Assembly: GCF_963663645.1 (NCBI RefSeq)
Contig: NZ_OY760503.1
Location: 1,555,501 to 1,619,500, forward strand
Reading direction: 5' to 3'
Length of the DNA: 64,000 nucleotides
DNA from: an uncultured Trichococcus sp.
GTDB lineage: Bacteria > Bacillota > Bacilli > Lactobacillales > Aerococcaceae
Every line of letters begins with the position of its first letter. The stretch's first letter is position 1. A model generated the notes under the pieces. It saw only the letters and a list, made by a program, of their open reading frames with translations, did no database searches and was not told the origin of the DNA. Of this stretch, positions 17,248 to 26,155 are shown piece after piece. The position numbers were made by a program, and so were the translations under genes.

Positions 17248-18254
17248 GGATGAGCTTTGTTCAGACGAACATCCCGGTCGAACGGCTGATCGAAATCGAA
17301 ACGCCGAACGGGAAACTGGCCCAGGCGATCGCGGGCGACATCCTGCGGAATATCCCGACCGGTTTCGAACACCATAAGAAAAAACAGCAATGCGAATCGG
17401 TCGCCCGGTTCCTTGAGGGTATGACTCCCGAGGAAAAGGAAACGATGCCACAGGAATTGATGAAGGAACTGGATGACGCCGCCTATCAAGTCGGCACGCT
17501 CGGCAGCGGTAACCATTTCATCGAACTGCAGACGGACGACCAGGGAAAGCTTGGCATCATGCTGCATTCCGGTTCGCGCAATCTCGGCTTCAAGATTTGC
17601 CACTATTTCAACGATCTGGCCAAGGAAGTGAACAAAAAAGACCATTCTCCGGTCCCTCTCGAGTGGGATCTGGCCTATTTTTCAACGGAAAGTGAACTCG
17701 GGAAGCTGTACCTGCGCTGGATGAAATTGGCGATGGATTTCGCCGAAGAAAACCGCAACCAGATGATGGAGAGAGTGTTGGGAATCGTCCGACTCTGGGT
17801 GAAAAAATATGCAGGCATCAACCACGTCAATTTGTCGGATGCCGTCCACTGCCATCACAATTATGCCGCATTGGAAGAACATTACGGCAAACAAGTCTGG
17901 GTCCACCGCAAAGGAGCCATCCGCGCTGGTGTGGGCGAACTGGGCATCATCCCGGGCGCGATGGGGACCTATTCCTATCTGGTCAAAGGCAAAGGCAATC
18001 CGGAAAGTTTCCAGTCCTGTTCACATGGGGCTGGCAGGCGCATGAGCCGATTGGATGCCAGAGAGCAGTTCAGTGTCCAGGACACCATCCTGGATTTGAG
18101 GGAATTGGGCGTCTTTCTCGCGAAAGCCAAACGGACAGATGTAGGAACGGAATCCCGTTTCGCCTACAAAGCCATCGATTTTGTGCTCTCCCAGGAACTG
18201 GATCTCGTCGAACCGGTCCGCCGCCTCAAGACCGTCGCTGTAGTCAAAGGCTGA
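17248..18254 (+). CDS. rtcB: RtcB RNA ligase, exon 2
   Basis: The remainder of RtcB continues from the split Gly codon as MSFVQTNIPVERLIE. It contains TLGSGNHFIE, which holds further metal ligands. HSGSRNLG, NHVNLSDAVHCHHNYA and the nucleotidylated-histidine block SCSHGAGRRMSR follow. All catalytic blocks of RtcB are present, so the protein would be functional once the intron is removed. If the intron failed to splice, an ATG at 17250 could start a fragment lacking the first metal site. The gene is followed 24 bp later by a membrane protein gene. Confidence 0.9.
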
Positions 18255-18278
18255 AAAGTAAAGAAAAGAGGGATAAAG

Positions 18279-19253
18279 ATGGAACTACAGGAAAGGTACA
18301 TCGCGGCCGGCCTGAAACATATCCCACCGACCGAAAAAGCTGGAGTGGAAAAAGCCATGCGCCGTATCATCGCGGAGCGGCTGCAGGAACGTGGAGATGC
18401 TTCCGAAGAGACGGAACGCGAAGTGTTGAGGGGCCTGGGGAATCCGCGGATACTGGCTGAAAAGCAATTGAGGGAAGCGCCCCATCTGATCGGGCCAGAG
18501 CTTTACGGCACCTACCTTTTGATCGTGAAAATCGTCATGACGGTCGCGGTCATCGGCACGCTGATCGGGAATACAGTCGATTTCATCGTCAATGATGTGG
18601 AATTGCTGCGTTATTTCGCTCAAAGTTTAGCGACGGCCATCAGTGCGGCAATCGGTGCTTTCGGGTGGGTGACGCTTGTGTTCGCCATCATGGAAAGGAC
18701 CGCAAAACAGAAGCTTCTGACGGAAATCCAAGAGGACTGGAGCCTGACTGATCTGCCCGAGAAGGAAGTTCCACAAAAACCGTTCAGCAGAGTCGGGGTC
18801 ATCGTCGGCATCATCTTTACGGTGCTGTTCATCATCCTCGTCAACCAATACAGCCAGCTGCTGGGATTCTACTATACGCTGGACGGCAGCAGGGAAATGA
18901 TTCCGATCTTGAATCAGCAAGTGTTCCGCAGTTACCTGCCGTACATCAACGGCATGCTGGTGCTGCAATTGCTGTTCTCCGCCAGCAAGCTCGTTTTCAG
19001 GAAGTGGACCTATCCGGTTGCGACCGCCAATCTGATTTTGAATATGCTTTCGTTTGTGTTGTTGTGGTTCATCCTTCAAGATGCGGCGATTCTGAATCCG
19101 GAGCTCGTCACGGAAATCGCCGAAGCCACGGATGGACAACGGGTACTCAATACTGCATTCAACGCGATCAAGGCTTTCTTCCTGTTCATCTTCCTGTTGG
19201 ACTCATTCGAAGGGTTCCATGATGCCTACAAAAACAGCAAAAAGCCGGCTTGA
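18279..19253 (+). CDS. Membrane protein with N-terminal HAAS-like domain
   Basis: The 324-residue protein has a soluble, helical N-terminal region of about 75 residues containing LQERGDASEETEREVLRGLGNPRILAEKQL. This resembles the HAAS (DUF1700-related) helical module found with PadR regulators. About six membrane segments follow in residues 85-315. The topology suggests a sensor or permease-like role, but no substrate is indicated. ATG 18279 is preceded by GAGGGAT. It is co-oriented with rtcB, 24 bp downstream. I know of no characterised homologue. Confidence 0.6.
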   Translation: MELQERYIAAGLKHIPPTEKAGVEKAMRRIIAERLQERGDASEETEREVLRGLGNPRILAEKQLREAPHLIGPELYGTYLLIVKIVMTVAVIGTLIGNTVDFIVNDVELLRYFAQSLATAISAAIGAFGWVTLVFAIMERTAKQKLLTEIQEDWSLTDLPEKEVPQKPFSRVGVIVGIIFTVLFIILVNQYSQLLGFYYTLDGSREMIPILNQQVFRSYLPYINGMLVLQLLFSASKLVFRKWTYPVATANLILNMLSFVLLWFILQDAAILNPELVTEIAEATDGQRVLNTAFNAIKAFFLFIFLLDSFEGFHDAYKNSKKPA

Positions 19254-19373
19254 ACCGGCAAACAATTGCCGCCGGTATGTGAAAAGCGGAGCGGATGGTC
19301 TATAATGGGAATGCAAACAGAACAGGTTTCCGCTGAGCGGCAGACCGGTATTTTTGGAGGGAACAACCTAATC

Positions 19374-19745
19374 ATGGAACAGACAACAGCAAAAGAATAC
19401 ATCCTGTACAACGATGTCACGAATGAATACCTGACGCGCGTCACCTTCATGGGCAGCACCGTCTACAAGACGACGACGCTCGATTTGGCGATGCGTTTCT
19501 CAGAGCAGGACAAGGAGAGCCTGGAAGCGATGGGAGCCGGCAATCCGGAAAAGGTGCTGAACAACATCGAAGCGACGGCCTTCGGAAATGACAGCGATGT
19601 GAAGGAAACATACAGATTGTCCAACTTGAGCTTCCTGTCGATCAACAACTTGACGCCGGAGGAAAGGGCAGCTTTCGATCAGGAAATCGAAGAAGGCAAA
19701 AAGAAAGCCGCCCGGATCCATTGTTGCCGGATCGTCAACAGATAA
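19374..19745 (+). CDS. Hypothetical protein
   Basis: The 123-residue soluble protein is one I do not recognise. The N-terminal part (EYILYNDVTNEYLTRVTFMG) looks like beta-strands, and the rest is acidic and helical with a lysine-rich tail. ATG 19374 is chosen because TTGGAGGG lies about a dozen bases upstream; in-frame codons upstream to 19266 lack such a site. No signal peptide or membrane segment is visible. The following 175 bp to the repeat element at 19920 hold nothing I can identify apart from a small CCTCG/CGAGG hairpin near 19876. Confidence 0.5.
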   Translation: MEQTTAKEYILYNDVTNEYLTRVTFMGSTVYKTTTLDLAMRFSEQDKESLEAMGAGNPEKVLNNIEATAFGNDSDVKETYRLSNLSFLSINNLTPEERAAFDQEIEEGKKKAARIHCCRIVNR

Positions 19746-19919
19746 ACCGCCAAGACGGAAGAATCAGCAATCAATCAAATCAGGCATTATTCAGGACAGA
19801 GCAGTAGGCAAATTTTCAGGTCAGGTTGCACAAGCCAGCCCCGTAAAAAGATTGCTGCTGACTTCGAATGACACTCCTCGGCGGCTGGTCGAGGAACGCC
19901 ACCGAAAAAGCAAAAAAAC

Positions 19920-20222
19920 GGGGCTGTATCAAACCAGAATAGTACTTTCTGGTCTGATACAGCCCCTTCTATTTGGGAAATGAATGAATACTCAAAAATA
20001 ACCCGCCAAAAGCGGTTTAGGCGGGGAAAATCAACTCAAATCCCAGTCAGATAACCCGCCAAAACCACCTTGGCGGGGAAAAATGTCCACGGACAACGCG
20101 ATATTCCCCGTCAAAACCATTTTGGCGGGGAATATCGGTCACAATCATAGACTCGAACCAAGACCAGACAATCATACCAGCGAACCAGAAAGAAGAAGCT
20201 GACTCATTTTCGAGACAGCCCC
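19920..20222 (+). repeat. MITE-like dispersed element, copy 1, with three phased palindromes
   Basis: The ends are GGGGCTGTATCA and CGAGACAGCCCC, which are inverted repeats matching at 10 of 12 positions. The left end is itself a long hairpin (GGGGCTGTATCAAACCAGAA, loop, then its near-complement to 19966). Three palindromes of the CCCGCCAAA...TTGGCGGG type follow, with starts at 20002, 20055 and 20107, i.e. 52-53 bp apart. The element lies between convergent genes and could end transcription from both sides. It is about 300 bp long and has no coding capacity. Copies are at 22227, 36229 and 43744. Confidence 0.8.
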
Positions 20223-20242
20223 TTTTAATTTGATTCAGTCGT

Positions 20243-20890
20243 TTATTTGCTTGTAGCTACTTCGACTTTTGCCGCTTTCTTGGCAGTCGTCACATTGCCC
20301 AACGGCAAGACTTCTTCACCGTAGACTTCGTTCAGAACTTGTGCCAAAGCGCCATAGATTGCTGAGAAGCCGCAGAAGATGCCTTCGTAACCCGCGATAG
20401 TCGCAATCATTTCATTGCCCGTGAAGTCTCCCAAAGCAAGCAGGAAGAAAAGCAATGTCAAAGAACCGAAGACGATCTGAAGGTTTTTGCTGATGCGCAA
20501 TGTTCCGACGAACATGCCCAACGTGAACAGTCCCCACATGAACAGGTAAGCTGCCATCGCTTGAGCCGAAGCCGCTTCGCCCATGCCCAGACCAGGCATA
20601 ACGATCGTTCCGACAAGGGAAAGCCAGAAGAAACCGTAAGAAGTGAAGGCAGTTGCGCCGAAAGTGTTGTTTTTCTTGAATTCCATGATGCCGGCAATGA
20701 CTTGCGCCATGCCGCCGAAGAAAATGCCCATAGCCAAAATCATCGTGTTCATCGGGAAATAACCTGCATTGTGGATGTTCAACAGGACTGTCGTCATTCC
20801 GAAGCCCAATAAGCCAAGCGGCGCTGGATTAGCAGTGAATTCCTTCAAGCTGACGATCGTGTTGTTCTGTGTGTTTGATGCGTTTTTCAT
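20243..20890 (-). CDS. satP: Acetate/succinate uptake transporter, GPR1/FUN34/YaaH family
   Basis: The 215-residue membrane protein has six membrane segments and the family signature [18 protein letters not shown] at residues about 18-35. Members form hexameric channels or carriers for acetate and succinate. The C terminus is a charged Ala/Lys tail. ATG 20890 is used because AAAGGAG lies ten bases upstream; the longer frame has no ribosome site. A near-consensus promoter lies 50-80 bp upstream. Whether acetate is exported after fermentation or imported is not readable from the sequence. The gene symbol follows the E. coli homologue. Confidence 0.88.
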   Translation of the reverse strand: MKNASNTQNNTIVSLKEFTANPAPLGLLGFGMTTVLLNIHNAGYFPMNTMILAMGIFFGGMAQVIAGIMEFKKNNTFGATAFTSYGFFWLSLVGTIVMPGLGMGEAASAQAMAAYLFMWGLFTLGMFVGTLRISKNLQIVFGSLTLLFFLLALGDFTGNEMIATIAGYEGIFCGFSAIYGALAQVLNEVYGEEVLPLGNVTTAKKAAKVEVATSK

Positions 20891-20939
20891 TAGTAGTTCG
20901 TTCTCCTTTGATTTCAAATCTGAAAATAATGTCAGGGTG

Positions 20940-20968
20940 ATTATATCCATATTGCTTGCTGTCGTCAA
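20940..20968 (-). promoter_or_regulatory. Promoter of the acetate transporter gene
   Basis: On the minus strand TTGACG and TATAAT are separated by exactly 17 bases, upstream of the acetate transporter start. This is a near-perfect housekeeping sigma-factor promoter. Confidence 0.75.
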
Positions 20969-21111
20969 TCTGTTTCGTTGAAAGTACACCAAAAGTTCAT
21001 TTTTGATGCGACGGCCAGTGCACCTGAATGAAAGCGTTCTTTCCGTTTGGGGGCTGTGAAGAAGTGATTTTGCAGAGAAAATAATAAAACGATTTTGAGG
21101 ATTGCGAAAGG

Positions 21112-21984
21112 GTGGAAGAGAAAATGGTAGCGATAAAGAAAATCATTACGGTTGGTGGGGTCCTGCTCGGGACTGCCGGAGTTGTGCATGCCTATCTGCG
21201 CGCGGCGCCTTCGAAGGCCGCCAGGGAATTTACCGATTTGGCGGAGGATTTGTTGAAGGAAACGGAGCCGGCAAAGGGTCGCTTCACGGAAGCGGACATT
21301 GCGACGCTGCCTGGCCCTGTCCGGCGGCACCTGCGCCGTTGCGGTCATCTCGGGAAACCGAAAATGGCCTATATGAAGGCAGTCTTTCCGGATGTCGCCT
21401 TTTCGCTCGGAAAGGGGAAAAAGGCCATCAAGATTGCCTATACGCAATATAATTTTGTGGAAGGGCCCGATCGGATCGCCTACATCGACAGTTCACTCTA
21501 TGGCGTACCATTCGAAGGGGTGGATGCCTATGTCGACGGCAAGGGTTCGATGAAAGGGATTGTGGCGAAAAATATCACTCTGTTCGATATTGACGGGGAA
21601 GCGATGGACAAGGCCAGTTTGGTGACGTTCCTCTCTGAGTGCCTCTTCGTTCCGAATGCGGCTCTTCAGGACTACATCCGCTGGGAGGCAATCGACGCGC
21701 ACCACGCCAAAGCGGTGATCACGGCGTACGGAACGAGTGCGGAAGGAGTCTTCACGTTCAATGAAGATGATGAGATGGTAGCTTTCACGACCGATGACAG
21801 GGAAGCCACGACGATGGATGGGAAAAGCGAAAAAATCAGATGGTCGGCGATCTGCGGAGGGTACAAGGAAATCAACGGCATCCGCCAGCCGACTGAGCTG
21901 AAGGCGGTCTGGCATTATGCCGAAGGGGACTTCACCTACTTTGATGCGAAAGCTGCGATGATGAGTTATGACAAACAAAAATGA
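21112..21984 (+). CDS. DUF6544-like protein
   Basis: The 290-residue protein has one N-terminal hydrophobic segment ([20 protein letters not shown]), a probable signal anchor. [19 protein letters not shown] motif typical of DUF6544 proteins follows, then a beta-rich region. Function is unknown. GTG 21112 with GAGG upstream is taken as the start; ATG 21124 is an alternative that only removes four residues. It is divergent from the acetate transporter and is followed immediately by a gene remnant. Confidence 0.65.
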   Translation: MEEKMVAIKKIITVGGVLLGTAGVVHAYLRAAPSKAAREFTDLAEDLLKETEPAKGRFTEADIATLPGPVRRHLRRCGHLGKPKMAYMKAVFPDVAFSLGKGKKAIKIAYTQYNFVEGPDRIAYIDSSLYGVPFEGVDAYVDGKGSMKGIVAKNITLFDIDGEAMDKASLVTFLSECLFVPNAALQDYIRWEAIDAHHAKAVITAYGTSAEGVFTFNEDDEMVAFTTDDREATTMDGKSEKIRWSAICGGYKEINGIRQPTELKAVWHYAEGDFTYFDAKAAMMSYDKQK

Positions 21985-22209
21985 ATGGAAGGAATGGAAA
22001 GGATTGTCGGAAGCGGAAGCTGCTTCAATAGGCCAGTCGTGGCGACTAAGTTGGGCTATCTCAGAAAGAATGGGCGCGCTTACGAACTGACTGATAAGGC
22101 CGCTTATCTCTATCATGGTGTCGAGCAGGCGTATACCACAGCCTACATCGATAAGATGTGGCATACTTCAAGGCTCCAGCCTTTCCCGGAAAAGATCATT
22201 TTGAAATAA
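21985..22209 (+). pseudogene. Remnant of an oxygen-independent coproporphyrinogen oxidase-like gene
   Basis: A 74-codon frame encodes ELTDKAAYLYHGVEQAYTTAYIDKMW and a closing PFPEKIILK. These resemble the C-terminal end of HemN-like radical SAM proteins found in Lactobacillales. The radical SAM domain with its CxxxCxxC motif is absent and there is no good ribosome site, so this is a truncated leftover. The upstream neighbour may have been joined to it by deletion. The match is from memory of the family's C terminus. Confidence 0.5.
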
Positions 22210-22226
22210 AAAATGCCAAATCAAAA

Positions 22227-22530
22227 AGGAGCTGTATCAAAATCAGAATAGTACTTTCTGGTTTGATATAGCCCCTTCTATTTGGGAAATGGATGTATGT
22301 TCAGAAATAACCTGCCAAAAGCGGTTAGGCGGGGAAAATCAACTCAAATAACGGTCAGAAAACCCGCCAAAACCACTTTGGCGGGGAAAAGCGTCCGCGA
22401 CAACACGAGATTCACCGTCAAAACCATTTTGGCGGGGAATCTCGCTCACAATCATGAATTCAGACCCAAGACCAGACAAACATCCCAGCAAACCACTAAG
22501 AAGAAGCTTACTCATTTTCGAGACAGCCAC
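22227..22530 (+). repeat. MITE-like dispersed element, copy 2
   Basis: This copy has the same order as copy 1: GGAGCTGTATCA end hairpin, the shared CCTTCTATTTGGGAAATG segment, three CCGCCAAA/TTGGCGGG palindromes about 52 bp apart, then CTCATTTTCGAGACAGCC. Each end has a substitution relative to copy 1. It fills the space between convergent genes, from the gene remnant to the MFS gene. No other feature is seen in 22210-22561. Confidence 0.78.
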
Positions 22531-22561
22531 TTTTCGGGTATGGATCAGAAAAAACACCGAA

Positions 22562-23797
22562 TCAATTGTCCTCTGTGCGCAGCATCAGCACGCCTCCGAT
22601 GATGAAGAGGAGGGAAATGCTGGCGAGCCCGTTGCGCGAGTCGCCGGTCAATTGGCTCGTGAGCGCATAGAGAGCCGGACCCATGATGGCAGCGAATTTG
22701 CCGAGGATATTGTAGAAACCGAAATATTCATTGGCGTTCTCCTTCGGCACAAGCTTGGCGAAATAGGAACGCGATAGTGCCTGGATACCACCTTGAGAAG
22801 TTGCGACCAGCGTAGCCAGGATCCAAAATTCCACGGCGGTGGTCATCCTGAAAGCCAGCAGGCAGGCAAGCAGATAAACGACGATGCCCACCAAAATCAT
22901 CTTTTTGCTGCCGAAGTGCCTGGCCAGTATTCCGTAGAGGATCGTGAAAGGGAAGGACAGGATCGGAATCACCAACACGGCGATCATCAGCATGTCGGAC
23001 ACAATCCCGATGCTGTCGCCGAAGACGGCCGCCATGTGGATGATCGTATTCAGCCCATCGATGTAAAAGAAGTAGGCGACCAGGAACAGGAACATTTTCC
23101 TGTGGCTGCGTATCTGACGCAGTGTTTTTGAAAGCCTGGCGAAACTGTCATGGATGATGTGCTCGCTGGCCGGGACAAAATACCGCTGTTTCACATTGCG
23201 CAGCATCGGAATCGTGAAGGCGATCCACCAAAAAGCGGTGAACAGGAAGGATGCTTTGGTGGCGGTCGTCCGGGGAATGCCGATATTCTCCCCGAACATG
23301 ATCAGCAGGATCGAAAGCACGAACGGGATGGTGCTGCCGCCGATGTAGCCCATCGCAAAGCCGTAAGTGGATACCCGGTCCATCCGCTCCTCCGTCGCGA
23401 CATCCACCAAAAAGGCGTCATAGAAGATGTTCGCGCCCGAAAAGCCGATTGTTGTGAGCATGTAGAAGGCGAGCAGCAGACGCCAATCGTCCGTGAAGCT
23501 GAGCGCGGCGGTTGCGACAACGCCGATCAGGAAGAAACTTTTGAACAGCCGCATTTTCCATTTCGGATAATCACCGATCGTCCCGAGGAGCGGGGCGCTG
23601 ATCGCAATCACCAAAGTAGCCGCGGAGGTCGCGTAGCCCCAATAAGAATCCGCCAGGTTCGGTGCAATCCCTTCCCCGGTCGTGATCGATTTATAAAAAA
23701 GCGGCAGAATGACTGAGGAGATGATGACGGAGTAGGCGGAATTGGCCCAATCGTACATGATCCAACTTTTTTCCTGCAACGAAAAACTTTTCAGCAT
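22562..23797 (-). CDS. MFS transporter, UMF1 (Atg22-like) family
   Basis: The 411-residue protein has about twelve membrane segments. It starts SLQEKSWIMYDWANSAY, the hallmark of the UMF1/Atg22-like branch of the major facilitator superfamily. Other landmarks are ISAPLLGTIGDYPKWKMR (the loop 2-3 motif) and GGIQALSRSYFAKLVPKENANEYFGFYN. The substrate is unknown; amino acid export is proposed for some relatives. ATG 23797 is used since GGAGGAG precedes it, and the TTG five codons upstream overlaps that site. It is convergent with repeat copy 2 at its 3' end. Confidence 0.85.
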   Translation of the reverse strand: MLKSFSLQEKSWIMYDWANSAYSVIISSVILPLFYKSITTGEGIAPNLADSYWGYATSAATLVIAISAPLLGTIGDYPKWKMRLFKSFFLIGVVATAALSFTDDWRLLLAFYMLTTIGFSGANIFYDAFLVDVATEERMDRVSTYGFAMGYIGGSTIPFVLSILLIMFGENIGIPRTTATKASFLFTAFWWIAFTIPMLRNVKQRYFVPASEHIIHDSFARLSKTLRQIRSHRKMFLFLVAYFFYIDGLNTIIHMAAVFGDSIGIVSDMLMIAVLVIPILSFPFTILYGILARHFGSKKMILVGIVVYLLACLLAFRMTTAVEFWILATLVATSQGGIQALSRSYFAKLVPKENANEYFGFYNILGKFAAIMGPALYALTSQLTGDSRNGLASISLLFIIGGVLMLRTEDN

Positions 23798-23972
23798 GGT
23801 TGGCTCCTCCAATCATCCGATTTGATAACGTTCTCATTTACTTGTAATTTATTTATAACAGTTGTTAAAGGATAGCACAAGCCCCAAACCAGTCAAGCAT
23901 CCTATCTTTTCGGAAAAAAAGAAAATCATGGTAAAATTCAGCTATAGAGAACAGAATGGGGGAAGGAAAATC

Positions 23973-24497
23973 ATGGCTAAATATGAACGCCCGGAATATA
24001 CCGTGCTGCTGTCGGAGGAACCATTCGAATTGCGGGAATACCGCGACTTCTATATCGTGGAATACGACAATGCCGCTGACCCGGATGTGGACAGCGGGTT
24101 CGGCACCTTGTTCCGTTATATTTCGAAAGACAATCAGGCCGACCGAAAAATCAGCATGACCGTACCGGTAATCCAGGAACTGTCGGACGAGCGCACGAAG
24201 ATGGCGTTCGTTGTCCCGAAGTCGGAATGGGAGGATATTCCGCAGCCCAACAGCCCCTCGTTGACCGTCAAAAAATTCGACAGCGGCCTTTTTGCGGTCA
24301 TCCAGTACGGCGGTTATTCGAATGACCGGAAAGAGCGTGACATGCTGGAGAAGCTGGCGCAGTGGGTGCAGGAGAAAAAGTACCAGCCTACTTCGAATTA
24401 TATGCTGGCGTCCTTCAATGCTCCGTTCGTGCCGCCGATGTTCCGGCATAACGAAATCATGGTGCGGGTCGGAACGGATCAACATGATTCCGATTAA
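23973..24497 (+). CDS. SOUL-type heme-binding family protein
   Basis: The 174-residue protein has the SOUL/HBP fold pattern: YTVLLSEEPFELREYRDFYIVEY, then FGTLFRYISKDNQADRKISMTVPV with the family's M-T-x-P-V signature, and a closing YMLASFNAPFVPP. Family members bind heme or similar tetrapyrroles, though bacterial roles are not established. ATG 23973 follows GGGGGAAGG. An in-frame extension to 23862 is not supported by a ribosome site. It is cytoplasmic with no signal peptide. Confidence 0.82.
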   Translation: MAKYERPEYTVLLSEEPFELREYRDFYIVEYDNAADPDVDSGFGTLFRYISKDNQADRKISMTVPVIQELSDERTKMAFVVPKSEWEDIPQPNSPSLTVKKFDSGLFAVIQYGGYSNDRKERDMLEKLAQWVQEKKYQPTSNYMLASFNAPFVPPMFRHNEIMVRVGTDQHDSD

Positions 24498-24566
24498 ATG
24501 CTGGACAATTCGGCGTTCCTTTTGTATCGTATCGGGGAACACACTCAACAAAAAGGGGACTAGTGC

Positions 24567-25127
24567 ATGAAAAACTTAAAAAGCGGCCTGAAAGGCTTGT
24601 TCGCTTTATTGGCGATCATTCTGGCCGTATGGGTCAATGGCGTAGACTCGCTTTTCGAAGATCAGACACCGGACTCTTCGATCAGCATCGCCGCCAGCAG
24701 CTCTCAAAGTGCTCAGGAAGATGAGAATGCAACAAGAGCGCAGGAATCGGCCGAACTAATAATCAGCAGCGGAGTCATGGAAGGGCAAGCCTATTCCACG
24801 AAAGACGAAGTTGCGGCCTATATTCACCAGTTCAACGAGCTGCCGCCCAACTATCTGACGAAGCGGGATGCAGAAGCATTGGGCTGGGACAACGCTGAAG
24901 GCAACTTGTGGGAAGTGACGGATTGGATGTCCATCGGCGGTGATTTCTTCGGCAATCGCGAAGGCCTGCTTCCGAATAAATCAGGCAGGACCTATTACGA
25001 GGCAGACATCGATTATGATGGCGGCTACCGCGGGGCGGAGCGCATCGTATACTCAAATGACGGACTGATCTTTTACACCGATGATCATTACGAATCGTTT
25101 GAACAACTGTACGGGGAGGGGGAGTGA
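24567..25127 (+). CDS. Secreted barnase-family ribonuclease
   Basis: The 186-residue protein has an N-terminal hydrophobic export segment (LKGLFALLAIILAVWVNGV), a Ser/Gln/Glu-rich linker to about residue 75, and a guanyl-specific ribonuclease domain. The domain contains YLTKRDAEALGW, SIGGDFFGNREGLLP, YYEADIDYDGGYRGAERIVYS and TDDHYESF. These hold the catalytic Glu, Arg and His of barnase (Glu73, Arg87, His102 equivalents). It would cut RNA outside the cell or in competitors. The barstar-like inhibitor gene starts 6 bp after its stop. ATG 24567 follows AAAAAGGGGAC. Confidence 0.9.
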   Translation: MKNLKSGLKGLFALLAIILAVWVNGVDSLFEDQTPDSSISIAASSSQSAQEDENATRAQESAELIISSGVMEGQAYSTKDEVAAYIHQFNELPPNYLTKRDAEALGWDNAEGNLWEVTDWMSIGGDFFGNREGLLPNKSGRTYYEADIDYDGGYRGAERIVYSNDGLIFYTDDHYESFEQLYGEGE

Positions 25128-25133
25128 TTGAAG

Positions 25134-25412
25134 ATGGAAATCATCCGTTTGGACGGCAGCAAGATGACCGACCGGAAAGCGACACATGCCTATCTGAAAA
25201 GGAAATTGCATCTCCCCGAATATTACGGCAATAACCTGGATGCCTTGTGGGATTGTCTGACGACCGATTATTCCGGCAAAATGATCATCCTGAAGAATCC
25301 GCAAACCGTGAAAAACCAACTCGGCGATTATGGGGATTCATTGGTCCGCTTGTTCAAGGAAGTTGCTGCAGCCAATTCCGCCATCCGTTTGATCCTGGCT
25401 TATCCGCTGTGA
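25134..25412 (+). CDS. Barstar-family ribonuclease inhibitor
   Basis: The 92-residue protein has the barstar pattern LHLPEYYGNNLDALWDCLT, the helix that plugs the barnase active site, with the Asp and Tyr/Trp positions kept. The end is a beta-strand IRLILAYPL. It would stay in the cytoplasm and protect the producer. ATG 25134 lies nine bases after GGGGGAG; a TTG at 25128 is too close to that site. It is translated from the same message as the ribonuclease, with 6 bp between the stop and this start. Confidence 0.9.
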   Translation: MEIIRLDGSKMTDRKATHAYLKRKLHLPEYYGNNLDALWDCLTTDYSGKMIILKNPQTVKNQLGDYGDSLVRLFKEVAAANSAIRLILAYPL

Positions 25413-25476
25413 AGTTCAAGCAAGTAAACGAAGTGGGGAATGTCTGATTGTCAACCTAAAAATAAATCTGCAAGCA

Positions 25477-25508
25477 AAAAAGACGATTCGCTCAGAATCG
25501 TCTTTTTT
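25477..25508 (+). terminator. Terminator after the barnase/barstar pair
   Basis: The stem AAGACGATTC / GAATCGTCTT with loop GCTCA is followed by a T-run, and an A-run precedes it, so it may work on both strands. Confidence 0.85.
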
Positions 25509-25606
25509 GCGGTTTTGTCAATTTCCGAATGAAAAATTCTTTCTTTGATTGTCAACCAAGCGTATAGTTGACTGTATGGAGTAGACAAATCAGAGGGGTG
25601 ATCAGT

Positions 25607-26143
25607 ATGGAAAAAAGAAAGGTCAAAGTGTATATCGCAGCCAGTCTGGATGGCTACATCGCGCATTCGGACGGAAACATCGATTGGCTCGACAGTGTTG
25701 CCAGACCTGATGAAGATTATGGCTATGCCACTTTTATTGAAACAATCGACACAGTCATCATGGGGCGGAAGACATATGAAAAAGTGCTGTCTTTCGGCGG
25801 GGAGTTCCCGCATGCAAGCAGGGACTGTTACGTTCTGACCCGGACGGAGCGAGCTCCTGATGGCCAGGTCCGTTTTTACAGCGGACCAGCAGAAGAGCTG
25901 TTGGATCAGATCCGGCGCAAGCCCGGCAAGGACATCTTTATCGATGGCGGATCCGAAGCGATCGACCTGTTCCGTAAAAAGGGGCTGATCGACAGCTACA
26001 CCGTATCCATCATCCCGATGCTGCTAGGCGAAGGCATTCCGTTGTTCAAAGAGAGCGAGAAGGAGCTGCCTTTGAAATTGGTTGAAGCAACTACTTTTGA
26101 TTCCGGTCTGGTGCAGCTCAGCTACGAGCCAATCGACGAATAA
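25607..26143 (+). CDS. Dihydrofolate reductase/RibD C-terminal-like protein
   Basis: The 178-residue protein begins KVYIAASLDGYIAHSDGNIDWLD and has TVIMGRKTYEKVL, the NADPH-fold landmarks of the RibD C-terminal/dihydrofolate reductase superfamily. DIFIDGGSEAIDLF and SIIPMLLGEGIPLF follow. These YyaP/YwjB-like proteins are not essential DHFRs, and their substrates are unknown. ATG 25607 lies after GAGGGGTGATC. It is convergent with the alkylation repair gene, 12 bp apart. Confidence 0.82.
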   Translation: MEKRKVKVYIAASLDGYIAHSDGNIDWLDSVARPDEDYGYATFIETIDTVIMGRKTYEKVLSFGGEFPHASRDCYVLTRTERAPDGQVRFYSGPAEELLDQIRRKPGKDIFIDGGSEAIDLFRKKGLIDSYTVSIIPMLLGEGIPLFKESEKELPLKLVEATTFDSGLVQLSYEPIDE

Positions 26144-26155
26144 AAGATTCCTTGT

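Noticed and set aside
21028-21041. Catabolite-response (cre) site upstream of the acetate transporter
   Set aside because: TGAAAGCGTTCTTT resembles a cre but lacks one conserved C and lies about 60 bp upstream of the promoter. It is too weak to annotate.
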